Below, one piece after another: positions 27,730 to 34,940 of a DNA stretch of 64,000 nucleotides; the first letter of the stretch is position 1, and every line of letters begins with the position of its first letter. The stretch is from Streptomyces violens. GTDB lineage: Bacteria > Actinomycetota > Actinomycetes > Streptomycetales > Streptomycetaceae. The translations under genes were made by a program, and so were the position numbers. The stretch lies in NCBI RefSeq assembly GCF_000717745.1, contig NZ_JOBH01000014.1, positions 210,532 to 274,531 of the forward strand, in the 5' to 3' direction. The notes beneath the pieces were generated by a model, which saw nothing but the letters and a program-made list of their open reading frames with translations, was not told where the DNA came from and searched no databases.

Positions 27730-27744
27730 CTGACGTACCGTCAG
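27730..27744. promoter_or_regulatory. CTGAC-N5-GTCAG operator, DoxX-like gene
   Basis: CTGACGTACCGTCAG has perfect arms and sits 24 nt before the ATG at 27769, the same spacing as at 13059 and close to that at 54565. Confidence 0.82.
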
Positions 27745-27768
27745 AAACGGTCGAGCGGGAGGCGTGCG

Positions 27769-28220
27769 ATGCAGACGATGTGGCTCGGCGGGCCCGAATG
27801 GCTCGCTGTACTCCGTATCGGCCTGGGGCTGTGGTGGCTGGAGAGCTGGCGGCACAAGGGCAAGAAGGGCTGGTCGAGCGTGGCACGGGGATCGCGTCGG
27901 CCGCCGGCGTGGCGGCCGACCACCGCTGGGCCGTGGTGCGCCGCGGCTTCGACGTGGTCGTACGGCCGCGCCCTAAGACGATGGCGTACGTCGTCGTGTA
28001 CGCGGAACTCGCGCTCGGCGCCGGGCTCGTGCTCGGCTTCCTCACGCCGGTCGCGCTGGTCGCGGGCCTGGTGCTCAACCTGCTCTACCTCGTACTGATG
28101 ATCCACGACTGGGCCGAGCAGGGGCAGAACGCGATGATGGCCCTGATCTCGCTCGTCGCGCTGGGCGCGATGGGCTGGCAGACCTGGTCGCTCGACGCCG
28201 CGATGGGACTGTTCCGATGA
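27769..28220 (+). pseudogene. DoxX-family membrane protein, frameshifted
   Basis: The start (ATG 27769 with GGGAGG 6 nt upstream) gives MQTMWLGGPEWLAVLRIG and the helix through WWLESWRHKGKKGW. The reading then continues correctly only in another frame: ERGTGIASAAGVAADHRW, RGFDVVVRPRPKTMAYVVVYAELALG, and later helices to the TGA at 28218-28220. The two halves join near 27873, where TGG-TCG-AGC should read as Trp-x-Glu-Arg; one base appears to be missing. Both halves look under protein-level selection, so this is a recent mutation, a sequencing error or, less likely, programmed slippage. A four-helix DoxX-like protein is expected. The stop overlaps the next start by 4 bp. Confidence 0.75.
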
Positions 28221-28654
28221 CCAGCTCGACCGCGCCCCGGTACGACCTGCCCGAGGCCGATGCCTTCACCCGTCCGTACTGGGATGCCGCGGCGGAGGGG
28301 CGGCTGTTGATCCGGCGCTGCCGGGCCGCCGGCTGCGGGGCCGCGCACCACTATCCCCGGGAGTTCTGTCCGCGCTGCTGGAGCGAGGACGTGGTCTGGG
28401 AGGCGGCGAGCGGCCGGGCCACGCTGTACACCTGGTCCGTGGTGCACCGGAACGATCTGCCGCCGTTCGGCGACCGCGTTCCGTACACCGCGGCCGTCGT
28501 GGATCTCGCCGAGGGGCCGCGGATGATGACCGAGGTCGTCGACTGCCCGGAGGCGGAGCTGCGGATCGGCATGGAGCTGCTGGTCCACTTCCGCGCGGTC
28601 GGCGAGGGTGACCCCGCGGTCCCGGTCTTCCGGCCCGCCGCCGGTACGTCCTGA
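28217..28654 (+). CDS. Zinc-ribbon/OB-fold DUF35 protein (Ltp2-partner type)
   Basis: A 145-residue DUF35 protein: an N-terminal helix (FTRPYWDAAAEGRLLIRRC), a four-Cys zinc ribbon (RRCRAAGCGAAHHYPREFCPRC), then an OB-fold (ATLYTWSVVHRNDLPPFGDRVPYTAAVVDL). In steroid degradation a DUF35 domain binds the thiolase-like Ltp2 and is needed for its retro-aldol cleavage. The likely partner here is the SCP2-thiolase product of 31101-32297, though their genes are 2.4 kb apart and face each other. ATG overlaps the DoxX-like gene stop (ATGA), so both are read from the promoter at the 27730-27744 operator. Confidence 0.87.
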   Translation: MTSSTAPRYDLPEADAFTRPYWDAAAEGRLLIRRCRAAGCGAAHHYPREFCPRCWSEDVVWEAASGRATLYTWSVVHRNDLPPFGDRVPYTAAVVDLAEGPRMMTEVVDCPEAELRIGMELLVHFRAVGEGDPAVPVFRPAAGTS

Positions 28655-28730
28655 CCCACCGGGCGCGCCGGGCCCCGCCGCGCAGCGATATCGGGTGGCG
28701 TCGCGCGGTGCCAGGGGGCACCCTGGGCGG

Positions 28731-29219
28731 GTGCTGATCAGAGAAGCCACCACCGAGGACTGGGACGCCATCTGGCCGTTCTTCCGTGCGATCGTCGCCG
28801 CCGGGGAGACGTACACCTACCCGCGCGACCTCGACAAGGAGGGGGGCCGTGCGCTGTGGATGCTCAGCCCGCCGGGCCACACGGTTGTCGCGGTCGACGA
28901 GGACGGCACGGTCCTGGGTACGGCCAAGATGAACCCCAACCACATGGGCGGCGCCGCGCACATCGCCGGGGCCAGCTTCATGGTCGACCCGGCGCACGGT
29001 GGCAAGGGCGTCGGCCGCGCCCTGGGCGAGTACGCACTGCGCTGGGCGCGCTCCGAGGGCTACCGCGCGATGCAGTTCAACGCCGTCGTGGAGACCAACA
29101 CCGGTGCCGTCGCCCTCTGGCAGTCACTCGGCTTCGAGATCATGACGACCCTGCCGGAGGCGTTCCTGCACCCGGAGAAGGGCTATGTCGGGCTGCACAT
29201 CATGTACCAGCGGTTCTGA
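28731..29219 (+). CDS. GNAT-family N-acetyltransferase
   Basis: A 162-residue GNAT protein that would transfer an acetyl group from acetyl-CoA to an amine; the acceptor is unknown. The N-terminus LIREATTEDWDAIWPFFRAIVAAG is typical. The acetyl-CoA-binding motif A is MVDPAHGGKGVGRALGEYALRWA (about 83-105), and motif B follows in FNAVVETNTGAVALWQSLGFE. GTG at 28731 gives the family start; the ribosome site is weak. It lies 76 nt after the DUF35 gene in the same direction without an operator of its own, so it may be read through from that unit, but it is probably not part of the pathway. Confidence 0.85.
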   Translation: MLIREATTEDWDAIWPFFRAIVAAGETYTYPRDLDKEGGRALWMLSPPGHTVVAVDEDGTVLGTAKMNPNHMGGAAHIAGASFMVDPAHGGKGVGRALGEYALRWARSEGYRAMQFNAVVETNTGAVALWQSLGFEIMTTLPEAFLHPEKGYVGLHIMYQRF

Positions 29220-29241
29220 GCACCGGTTTCGACCGCACGGG

Positions 29242-29934
29242 CTATGGCCACAGCAGTTCCCGCTGCCAGCCCCCGTCCGCCCGATCGCCCGACCGCCGGT
29301 AGCGCAGCCGTACGTGCCGGCGGCGGGCGTCGCCCTGGAAGAACTCCACCTCCTCGGCGCGCAGCACGTACGCCGTCCAGCTCTCCACCTCCGCCTCCGG
29401 CTCGCGCTGCGCCCGCGCCCAGGACGCGTCCGCCGCCCGCTCCAGCTCCGCGTAGGAGTCCAGTACCTCGCTCTGGTGCCCCACGAGCGCGGCGGCCAGC
29501 GCGCCCGGTGAACGGCGGTGCAGGTCGGCCGAGCTCTCCTCGGGCGTGCCCGCCGTGACCGGGCCGCAGACCCGGACCTGGCGCCCGATCAGCGGCCAGT
29601 AGAAGCACAGCGCCGCACGCGGGTTGGCGTCCAGCTCGCGGCCTTTGCGGCTGCCGCGGTGGGAGGCGAAGTGCCAGCCGTTCTCGTCGGCGTCGTGCAG
29701 CATCACGATGCGTACGGACGGGGCGCCCGCCGCGTCCGCGGTCGCCAGCGCCATCGTGTGCGGCTCCGGTACGCCCGCGGCGGCCGCCTCGCCCAGCCAC
29801 TGCCGGAACAGCGGCAGCGGCGCTTCGGGGACGGCGTACGGATCGAACGCGGGCAGTTCGCCCGTCCAGACCCGCAGGGTGCGCAGCAGGTCACGGAAGG
29901 CGTGGGCTTCGGGGGAGTCGTCCGTCGTGGTCAT
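29242..29934 (-). CDS. Pyridoxamine 5'-phosphate oxidase-family protein (PdxH-like)
   Basis: A 230-residue FMN split-barrel protein resembling PdxH, which oxidises pyridoxamine or pyridoxine phosphate to pyridoxal phosphate. Aligned features are LPLFRQWLGEAAAAGVPEPHTMALATAD, ASHRGSRKGRELDANPRAALCFYWPLIGRQVRV with FMN-contacting Arg/Lys residues, and the C-terminal dimerisation segment ending in RxxxW and LWP. The final RLxP is degenerate (ELLWP), so true PdxH activity is not certain. ATG at 29934 was taken; the longer open frame has no family homology. It ends 22 nt after the convergent GNAT gene and has no palindromic operator. Confidence 0.82.
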   Translation of the reverse strand: MTTTDDSPEAHAFRDLLRTLRVWTGELPAFDPYAVPEAPLPLFRQWLGEAAAAGVPEPHTMALATADAAGAPSVRIVMLHDADENGWHFASHRGSRKGRELDANPRAALCFYWPLIGRQVRVCGPVTAGTPEESSADLHRRSPGALAAALVGHQSEVLDSYAELERAADASWARAQREPEAEVESWTAYVLRAEEVEFFQGDARRRHVRLRYRRSGDRADGGWQRELLWP

Positions 29935-30068
29935 GCCGGGCAGCGTACGTCCGCCGAACTGCCTGCGTCCCCGCTGGGCGGCGTACGTCCGCCCGGCCGC
30001 CCGCGTCCCTCGCGCCCCCGCCGGCAATTCGGTTGCGGTGGGCGGCGCCGACGACAGACGCTGGTGCC

Positions 30069-30968
30069 ATGTCTGCGATCTCGGCCGGTACGGCCGTCGC
30101 CGTGCCCGCGCCTGCCCGGCGAGGGGCCGTCCGGCTGGCCGACGGGCGACGGCTGGCCTGGGGCGAGTGGGGGCCGGAGGACGGGACGCCGGTACTGCTC
30201 TGCCCCGGTGCGGCCACGTCCCGGCGGCTCGGGTTCGGCGCGGAGACGGTCGAGGAGCTCGGCGTACGGCTGATCTCCGTGGACCGCCCCGGGCTGGGCG
30301 CCTCCGATCCGTCGCCCGGCCGTACGCTCACTGGCTGGGCCGAGGACGTACGGGAGTTCGCCGCGCTGCGCGGGCTCTCGGGGCTGCGCGGCGTCGGCTT
30401 CTCCCAGGGCGCGCCGTTCGCGCTGGCCTGCGCCGCCGCCAGGCTGTTCACCCGGCTCGCGGTGGTCTCCGGTACGGACGAGCTCGCCGCGCCCGCGTAC
30501 GACGCGCTGCTGCCGGACGAGGTGCGGTACCTCACCGAACGGGCCGCGGCCGATCCCGAGGCAGCCGAGCGCTCGTTCGCCGGGTTCGGGAGCCCGGAGG
30601 TGTTGTACGAACTGGTCGCCGAGGGCAGTGGCGCGCGCGACCGCGCCCTTCTGGAACAGCCCGCGTTCGCCGCTGCCTTCCGGGAGGCGATGGCCGAGGG
30701 CTTCGCGCCGGGCCCGGCCGGCTATGCCCGCGACACGCTGCTGGCCATGAGCCACTGGCCGTTCGATCCCGGGGTGATCCGGGTGCCGGTCGACCTCTGG
30801 TACGGCGCGCTGGACACCGCCCCCACGCACTCGCCGGACCACGGCGCCCGGCTCGCCACCCGTATACGCACCGCGCGTCGCCACCTCGTACCGGACGCGG
30901 GCGGCATGCTCCTGTGGACACACGCCGGTCCCGTCCTACGGGCGCTGCTCGACGACGCCATGGAGTGA
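30069..30968 (+). CDS. Alpha/beta-hydrolase fold protein
   Basis: A 299-residue alpha/beta hydrolase. The oxyanion region LLCPGAATSRRLG, the RPGLGASDPSPGRTL strand, the nucleophile elbow GFSQGAPFALA (Ser in GxSxG) and a late acid in VDLWYGALDT are visible. The expected catalytic His is probably in the C-terminal LLWTHAGPVLR. Such proteins are esterases, lactonases or similar; no substrate can be assigned. ATG at 30069. It is divergent from the PNPOx gene and convergent with the thiolase gene. No operator is present, so membership in the catabolic regulon is not supported. Confidence 0.82.
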   Translation: MSAISAGTAVAVPAPARRGAVRLADGRRLAWGEWGPEDGTPVLLCPGAATSRRLGFGAETVEELGVRLISVDRPGLGASDPSPGRTLTGWAEDVREFAALRGLSGLRGVGFSQGAPFALACAAARLFTRLAVVSGTDELAAPAYDALLPDEVRYLTERAAADPEAAERSFAGFGSPEVLYELVAEGSGARDRALLEQPAFAAAFREAMAEGFAPGPAGYARDTLLAMSHWPFDPGVIRVPVDLWYGALDTAPTHSPDHGARLATRIRTARRHLVPDAGGMLLWTHAGPVLRALLDDAME

Positions 30969-31100
30969 CAGCCGGGCCACCGTGAGCACGGCAAGGCCGA
31001 ATACGCGGGCCTGCGGCAGTAGTTCACGCTCCGGCGTGCGCTTCAACGCAACCTTCGCGCGCCGTGCGGTACGGCGCCCGCGCCCTCACTCCACCCGCCC

Positions 31101-32297
31101 TCACTCCGCCCCCAGCACCACCGTTCCCGACGAGCAGAACCATCCGCCGGTGCCCGAGGCGACCGCGAGGCGCGGCAGGCGGCCGTCCGCCTTCCGTACC
31201 TGGCGGCCCTCGCCGGCCTCGCCGCGAAGCTGCCGCACCGCTTCGACCAGCAGGAACAGTCCGCGCATCCCGGGGTGGCAGGCGGCGAGGCCGCCGCCGT
31301 CGGTGTTCGTCGGCAGCGCGCCGTCCCGGAGCAGCCGTCCCTTCTCGACGAACGCGCCGCCCTCGCCCTTCGCGCAGAAACCGAGGTCCTCCAGCGTCAC
31401 CAGCGTCATGTACGTGAAGGCGTCGTAGATCTGGGCGAGGTCGATCTCCTCCGGGCGCACGCCTGCCCGCTCAAAGGCCAGCCGCCCGGAGACGGCGGCC
31501 GGCGAGACGGTGAAGTCGTCCCACTCCGACATGGTGGTGTGCGAGACGGCGCTGCCCGAGCCGAGCACCCAGACCGGCGGCCGGGCCAGGTCCGGTACGC
31601 GGTCCTCGGCGACCAGCAGGACCGCGCAGCCACCGTCGGAGCGGACGCAGCAGTGCAGCTTGGTGAACGGGTCGGCGATCATCGGCCCGGCCAGCACGTC
31701 GTCGGTGGTGATCGGTTCCCGGTACATCGCGTCCGGGTTGGCCGCCGCGTTGGCACGCGCCTGGACGGCGACCTCGGCGAGCTGTTCCAGCGTCGTCCCG
31801 TACTGGTGCATGTGGCGGCGCGCGGCCATCGCGTACTTGGCGATCAGGGTGTGGCCGTAGGGCACTTCGAACTGCAGCGGGCCGCGGGCCCCGAAGGAGA
31901 GGTCGGCGGTGCGGCGCCGCGCCTTGAGGTCGGCGCGCGCGGTCGAGCCGTACACCAGCAGCACCGCGTCGGCATGGCCGGCGGCGATCGCGTCGGCGGC
32001 GTGCGCGGCCATGACTTCCCAGGTCGAGCCGCCGACGGAGGTCGAGTCCACCCACCTGGGGCGGAGTCCCAGATACTCCGCGACCTCGATCGGGGCGAGC
32101 GTGCCGAGCCCGGCGGAGGCGAAACCGTCGATCGCCGAGCGGTCCAGCCCGGAGTCGGCCAGCGCGCGGCGGGCGGCCTGGGCGTGCAGGGCGTAGGGGG
32201 TGGCGTCGTCGACGCGCCCGCAGTCGGCCAGCGCCACTCCGGCGACGGCGACCCTGCGTGTACGTGACGGAGGAGTCGTACCGGTCCCGGTAGTCAT
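31101..32297 (-). CDS. SCP2-type thiolase/lipid-transfer protein (Ltp2-like)
   Basis: A 398-residue thiolase-fold protein of the actinobacterial Ltp group. Typical are YALHAQAARRALADSGLDRSAIDGF, the KYAMAARRHMHQYGTTLEQLA segment, AQIYDAFTYMTLVTLEDLGFC and the glycine-rich end NTDGGGLAACHPGMRG. The nucleophilic Cys of true thiolases is not at its place (SVGGSTWE), which favours a retro-aldolase like Ltp2, acting with a DUF35 partner to split a beta-hydroxyacyl-CoA. ATG at 32297 has no ribosome site upstream and the operator ends only 4 nt before it, so the mRNA may be leaderless. It is a paralogue of 40467-41618. Confidence 0.88.
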   Translation of the reverse strand: MTTGTGTTPPSRTRRVAVAGVALADCGRVDDATPYALHAQAARRALADSGLDRSAIDGFASAGLGTLAPIEVAEYLGLRPRWVDSTSVGGSTWEVMAAHAADAIAAGHADAVLLVYGSTARADLKARRRTADLSFGARGPLQFEVPYGHTLIAKYAMAARRHMHQYGTTLEQLAEVAVQARANAAANPDAMYREPITTDDVLAGPMIADPFTKLHCCVRSDGGCAVLLVAEDRVPDLARPPVWVLGSGSAVSHTTMSEWDDFTVSPAAVSGRLAFERAGVRPEEIDLAQIYDAFTYMTLVTLEDLGFCAKGEGGAFVEKGRLLRDGALPTNTDGGGLAACHPGMRGLFLLVEAVRQLRGEAGEGRQVRKADGRLPRLAVASGTGGWFCSSGTVVLGAE

Positions 32298-32301
32298 GAA
32301 A

Positions 32302-32316
32302 CTGACGGTACATCAG
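32302..32316. promoter_or_regulatory. CTGAC-N5-GTCAG operator, thiolase
   Basis: CTGACGGTACATCAG has one mismatch. It lies 4 nt upstream of the thiolase ATG. On the minus strand a TACCGT sequence inside it fits a TANNNT -10 box for a leaderless start, so repressor binding would directly block RNA polymerase. Confidence 0.8.
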
Positions 32317-32320
32317 ATAA

Positions 32321-32345
32321 CGGAGTACGGGCAGACCGTACTCCG
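32321..32345. promoter_or_regulatory. 10-5-10 inverted repeat next to the thiolase operator
   Basis: CGGAGTACGG-GCAGA-CCGTACTCCG, perfect arms, unrelated in sequence to the regulon palindrome. It covers the region where the -35 box of the leaderless thiolase promoter would lie, so a second regulator is possible. Confidence 0.45.
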
Positions 32346-32407
32346 TAGTGCGGAGCCGCCCTACGTAGGCCGCGCGCCGCCCGGATGCGCCTCGGGCACG
32401 CCACCAG

Positions 32408-32464
32408 ATACGCCTCGGGCACCGTCCGGCTCTCGTGGGAGGCCGGGCGGTGCCCGAGGCGTAT
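32408..32464. terminator. Long hairpin downstream of the TetR gene
   Basis: A 23-bp stem (32408-32430 with 32442-32464) with a single G-U pair and an 11-nt loop, about 110 nt beyond the TetR stop and 110 nt before the thiolase start on the same strand. It should end TetR transcription and insulate the thiolase promoter. Confidence 0.7.
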
Positions 32465-32575
32465 GCAGATATGGCAGGACGAAGGGCGGGCCGGCGGGGG
32501 ACGCGTGCGCGGCAGGACGTGCGCGGTCCTGGCGACGTGTCGTGCCGGGGGCGGCGGTCGCTCGCCGCGCCCCGG

Positions 32576-33223
32576 CTACTTGGCGGGCTTCTTGCCCGTC
32601 ACGCCGAGATGGACGAGCAGCGCGAGGTTCGGCTTGAGCTCGGCCTGCTTGACGCCCCAGCTGGTGAAGCCCTTCTGGTGGCCGGCGACCGCGGCGAGCA
32701 TGGCGACCAGTGAGCCGGCCATCGCTGCGGGGCTGACCTCCTTGTCCACCTTGTTCTTGGCCTGGAGCTCCTTGATGGAGTCCGTAAGGGAGTTGGTGAC
32801 GGCGTTGAGGATCTTCATGCGGATCTTGTAGAACCGCTTGTCGCCCTCCGCCGCGCCGAGGTCGACGACGCGCAGGATCGCGTCGTGCTTCCGCCAGAAG
32901 GAGAGAAAGCCGTCGACCAGCTCCTCGGCCGTCTGCCGGCCCGACTTGCCGGCCCAGGAGCGCCCGGCGACCAGTTCGGTCAGGCTCGCGCCCTCCTTGG
33001 CCATCTCCTCGGCGATCTCGAGGACGGCGCCTTCGACGTCGGGGAAGTACTGGTAGAACGTCGCGGGGGAAGTGCCCGCCTTGCGTGCGACGTCGATGAC
33101 CTTGACGTCCCGGTACGGGGACGAACTGAGCATCTCGCTGAGGCAGTCGAGGAGCTTCTGCCGGGTCGCCTGCCCGCGGCGGCCGGCGACTCTGCCGTCG
33201 ACGGTTCGAACTTGTCCTGTCAT
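32576..33223 (-). CDS. TetR-family regulator, candidate repressor of the palindrome regulon
   Basis: A 215-residue TetR protein. The N-terminal helix-turn-helix is clear (RQKLLDCLSEMLSSSPYRDVKVIDVARKAGTSPATFYQYFPD, about residues 21-62), followed by an all-helical ligand and dimer domain rich in Lys near the end (VTGKKPAK). It is the only TetR gene in the window and lies at the centre of the catabolic genes. Its ATG at 33223 sits inside CTGTC-ATGCC-GTCAG (33217-33231), a one-mismatch copy of the operator found before the catabolic genes, so I infer autorepression and control of the regulon. No ribosome site precedes the ATG, which suggests a leaderless message. The ligand is unknown, probably a CoA ester or pathway intermediate. 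It is not KstR-like in the recognition helix. Confidence 0.9.
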   Translation of the reverse strand: MTGQVRTVDGRVAGRRGQATRQKLLDCLSEMLSSSPYRDVKVIDVARKAGTSPATFYQYFPDVEGAVLEIAEEMAKEGASLTELVAGRSWAGKSGRQTAEELVDGFLSFWRKHDAILRVVDLGAAEGDKRFYKIRMKILNAVTNSLTDSIKELQAKNKVDKEVSPAAMAGSLVAMLAAVAGHQKGFTSWGVKQAELKPNLALLVHLGVTGKKPAK

Positions 33224-33231
33224 GCCGTCAG
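33217..33231. promoter_or_regulatory. Operator variant overlapping the TetR start codon
   Basis: CTGTCATGCCGTCAG differs from the consensus at one arm position. The ATG of the TetR gene is in the centre on the minus strand, so binding would cover the start of the message. Confidence 0.65.
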
Positions 33232-33497
33232 CTTACCGAGGGGTGATCGGAGCGCGATTTGGCTGCCTGCAAATGGGGATGGGGCGAATCGGGCCGGTAA
33301 TCGGCTTTCGCCGCACGGCTTCGGGGCCCCGGAGTCGCCTCGGTGGCACTGGCCTGATCAAGTGAATCGTCTTATCAACAGCCTGTGGACAACTTCGGTG
33401 GACAACCGCCCGGGGGTATGCGCAAGGGTGTGTGTACGGGGTTATGTACGGAAGTGTGCGCGGGGGCATGCGCCGGGCGCGTACTGGCAAGCCCGGT

Positions 33498-33503
33498 TAC
33501 TTT
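33498..33503 (+). promoter_or_regulatory. Likely -10 box of a leaderless VOC-protein message
   Basis: TACTTT matches the TANNNT pattern and lies exactly 6 nt before the ATG at 33510, where no ribosome site is present. This is the classic layout of a leaderless actinobacterial gene. Confidence 0.5.
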
Positions 33504-33509
33504 GTCCGT

Positions 33510-34274
33510 ATGACGGCTTTTGCGGAGGGTGCCCCCTGCTGGGTGGACGCGATGCTGCCGGATCTCGAAGCGGGCAAGCGCTTCTATGGAGAGCTGTTCG
33601 GCTGGACCTTCTCGGACAGCGTTCCCGAGTTCGGCGACTACACGACGGCCCTGCTCGACGGGCGCAAGGCCGCCGGCCTGCTGCCCAAGAGGGACGGCCG
33701 GATGCCCACCGTCTGGGGCGTCTACTTCGCGACGTCCGACATCAACGGGACCGTCGCCAAGGTCCGGGAGGCGGGCGGCCAGGTGATCTCGGGCGGCACG
33801 CCGATCGGCGACCTGGGCGCGATGATGCTGGGCGTCGACCCGGGCGGCGCGGTCTTCGGCGCCTGGCAGGCCGGCCGGCACCAGGGCTTCGAAGTGCAGG
33901 CCGAGCCCGGCGCGTACGTATGGATGGGTCTCAGTACGCGCGAACCGGAGGCGGTGGACGCCTTCTACGGGGATGTCTTCGGGTTCGAAGGGGTGGCCGA
34001 GGGGCCGATGACGAGCCCCACGTTCCTGCCGTGGCGGATCGCCGGGCAGGAGCGCGAGATCGGGTGCCGGATCGTGCTGGACGCGCGGGCGCCGGCCGAG
34101 CTGCCGGCGCACTTCACCGTCTTCTTCCTGGCCGAGGAGATGGAAGCGGCCCTGCGGACGGCGGTCCGGCAGGGCGGCAAGGTCCTCAGCGAGCCCCAGG
34201 GGACGCCCGGCGGCACCCTTGCCCTCGTTGTTGACAATCAAGGGGCAGCATTCGGGCTGATGGCGCCGAAGTAG
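33510..34274 (+). CDS. VOC-family (glyoxalase/dioxygenase superfamily) protein, two domains
   Basis: A 254-residue protein made of two VOC modules. The first begins at APCWVDAMLPDLEAGKRFYGELFGWTF, the second at GAYVWMGLSTREPEAVDAFYGDVFGFEG. The repeated pattern of a strand, then helix FYGELFGW/FYGDVFGF, and later a Gly/Phe-rich strand (GAVFGAWQ; GAAFGLMAP) is typical of this superfamily. Metal ligands are not obvious, so it may be a binding or resistance protein (bleomycin-resistance-like) or an enzyme. ATG at 33510 gives the family start. It is divergent from the TetR gene but has no palindrome of its own upstream. Confidence 0.85.
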   Translation: MTAFAEGAPCWVDAMLPDLEAGKRFYGELFGWTFSDSVPEFGDYTTALLDGRKAAGLLPKRDGRMPTVWGVYFATSDINGTVAKVREAGGQVISGGTPIGDLGAMMLGVDPGGAVFGAWQAGRHQGFEVQAEPGAYVWMGLSTREPEAVDAFYGDVFGFEGVAEGPMTSPTFLPWRIAGQEREIGCRIVLDARAPAELPAHFTVFFLAEEMEAALRTAVRQGGKVLSEPQGTPGGTLALVVDNQGAAFGLMAPK

Positions 34275-34940
34275 GCCGGTGGGATGCCTCATCGCCCCTC
34301 GCGCCTCTCCTCTCCCACGTGTTCAAGCATCCTCGTGCCTGTTGTGGTGCATACGGCATCACCTCGACCCAAAACGGCCCTCCTCTTGCGAAGTAGGCGT
34401 ACCGATCCGCCAATTAGTTCGTGGTCATGGCCCCCGAACGCCGTTCGGCACAGCAGAATTGGGACGAGGCAGCTCCCGCTGCCGGGCCGCGGGCGGCGCG
34501 GCCCGGCAACGGGTCCGCGGACTCGGCGGCAGGCCGGTGAGTACGCGGGACCGAACAGTACGTACGGGGATGAGAATGGCGACGACGGACCGCACACCGG
34601 GGCAGGGACCGGCACCCGAGAAGGGCCGGGCGGTGCGCCGGGCCGTGACGTCGGCCACCCGGTGGTCACCGGACATATGTGCGGTCGGCGCATGAACGGG
34701 ACCCGACGTACTCCCGTATGCGGGGTGTAACGGCAGGTAACGAGCCCTGCGCGTACCGCGCGGCGGGACACGGGACACGACGGGAAGCCCCCGGGTTCGC
34801 AACCGTCGGCTTCGCCAGGAAGAATCAGCATGCGTACGGCCGAATCGGCCAGGCGGTGAGACGCTGCTCGGGGCAGTGGCTCTCGGCGGCTCTTGGCTTT
34901 TGAGAGTCTCTTTGACGCCCCACGGGGAGGTGGCAGGCAA
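34275..34940. other. 666-bp region without a supported gene; two tiny overlapping frames
   Basis: No protein I recognise. Two short frames are worth noting: ATG 34427 to TGA 34540 (37 codons; N-terminus MAPERRSAQQNWDEAAPAAG) and GTG 34537 to TGA 34695 (52 codons), joined by a GTGA stop-start overlap. There is no clear ribosome site for the first. A large part may be the leader of the kinase gene at 34941; the first 100 bases are less GC-rich than the surroundings. Confidence 0.4.
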
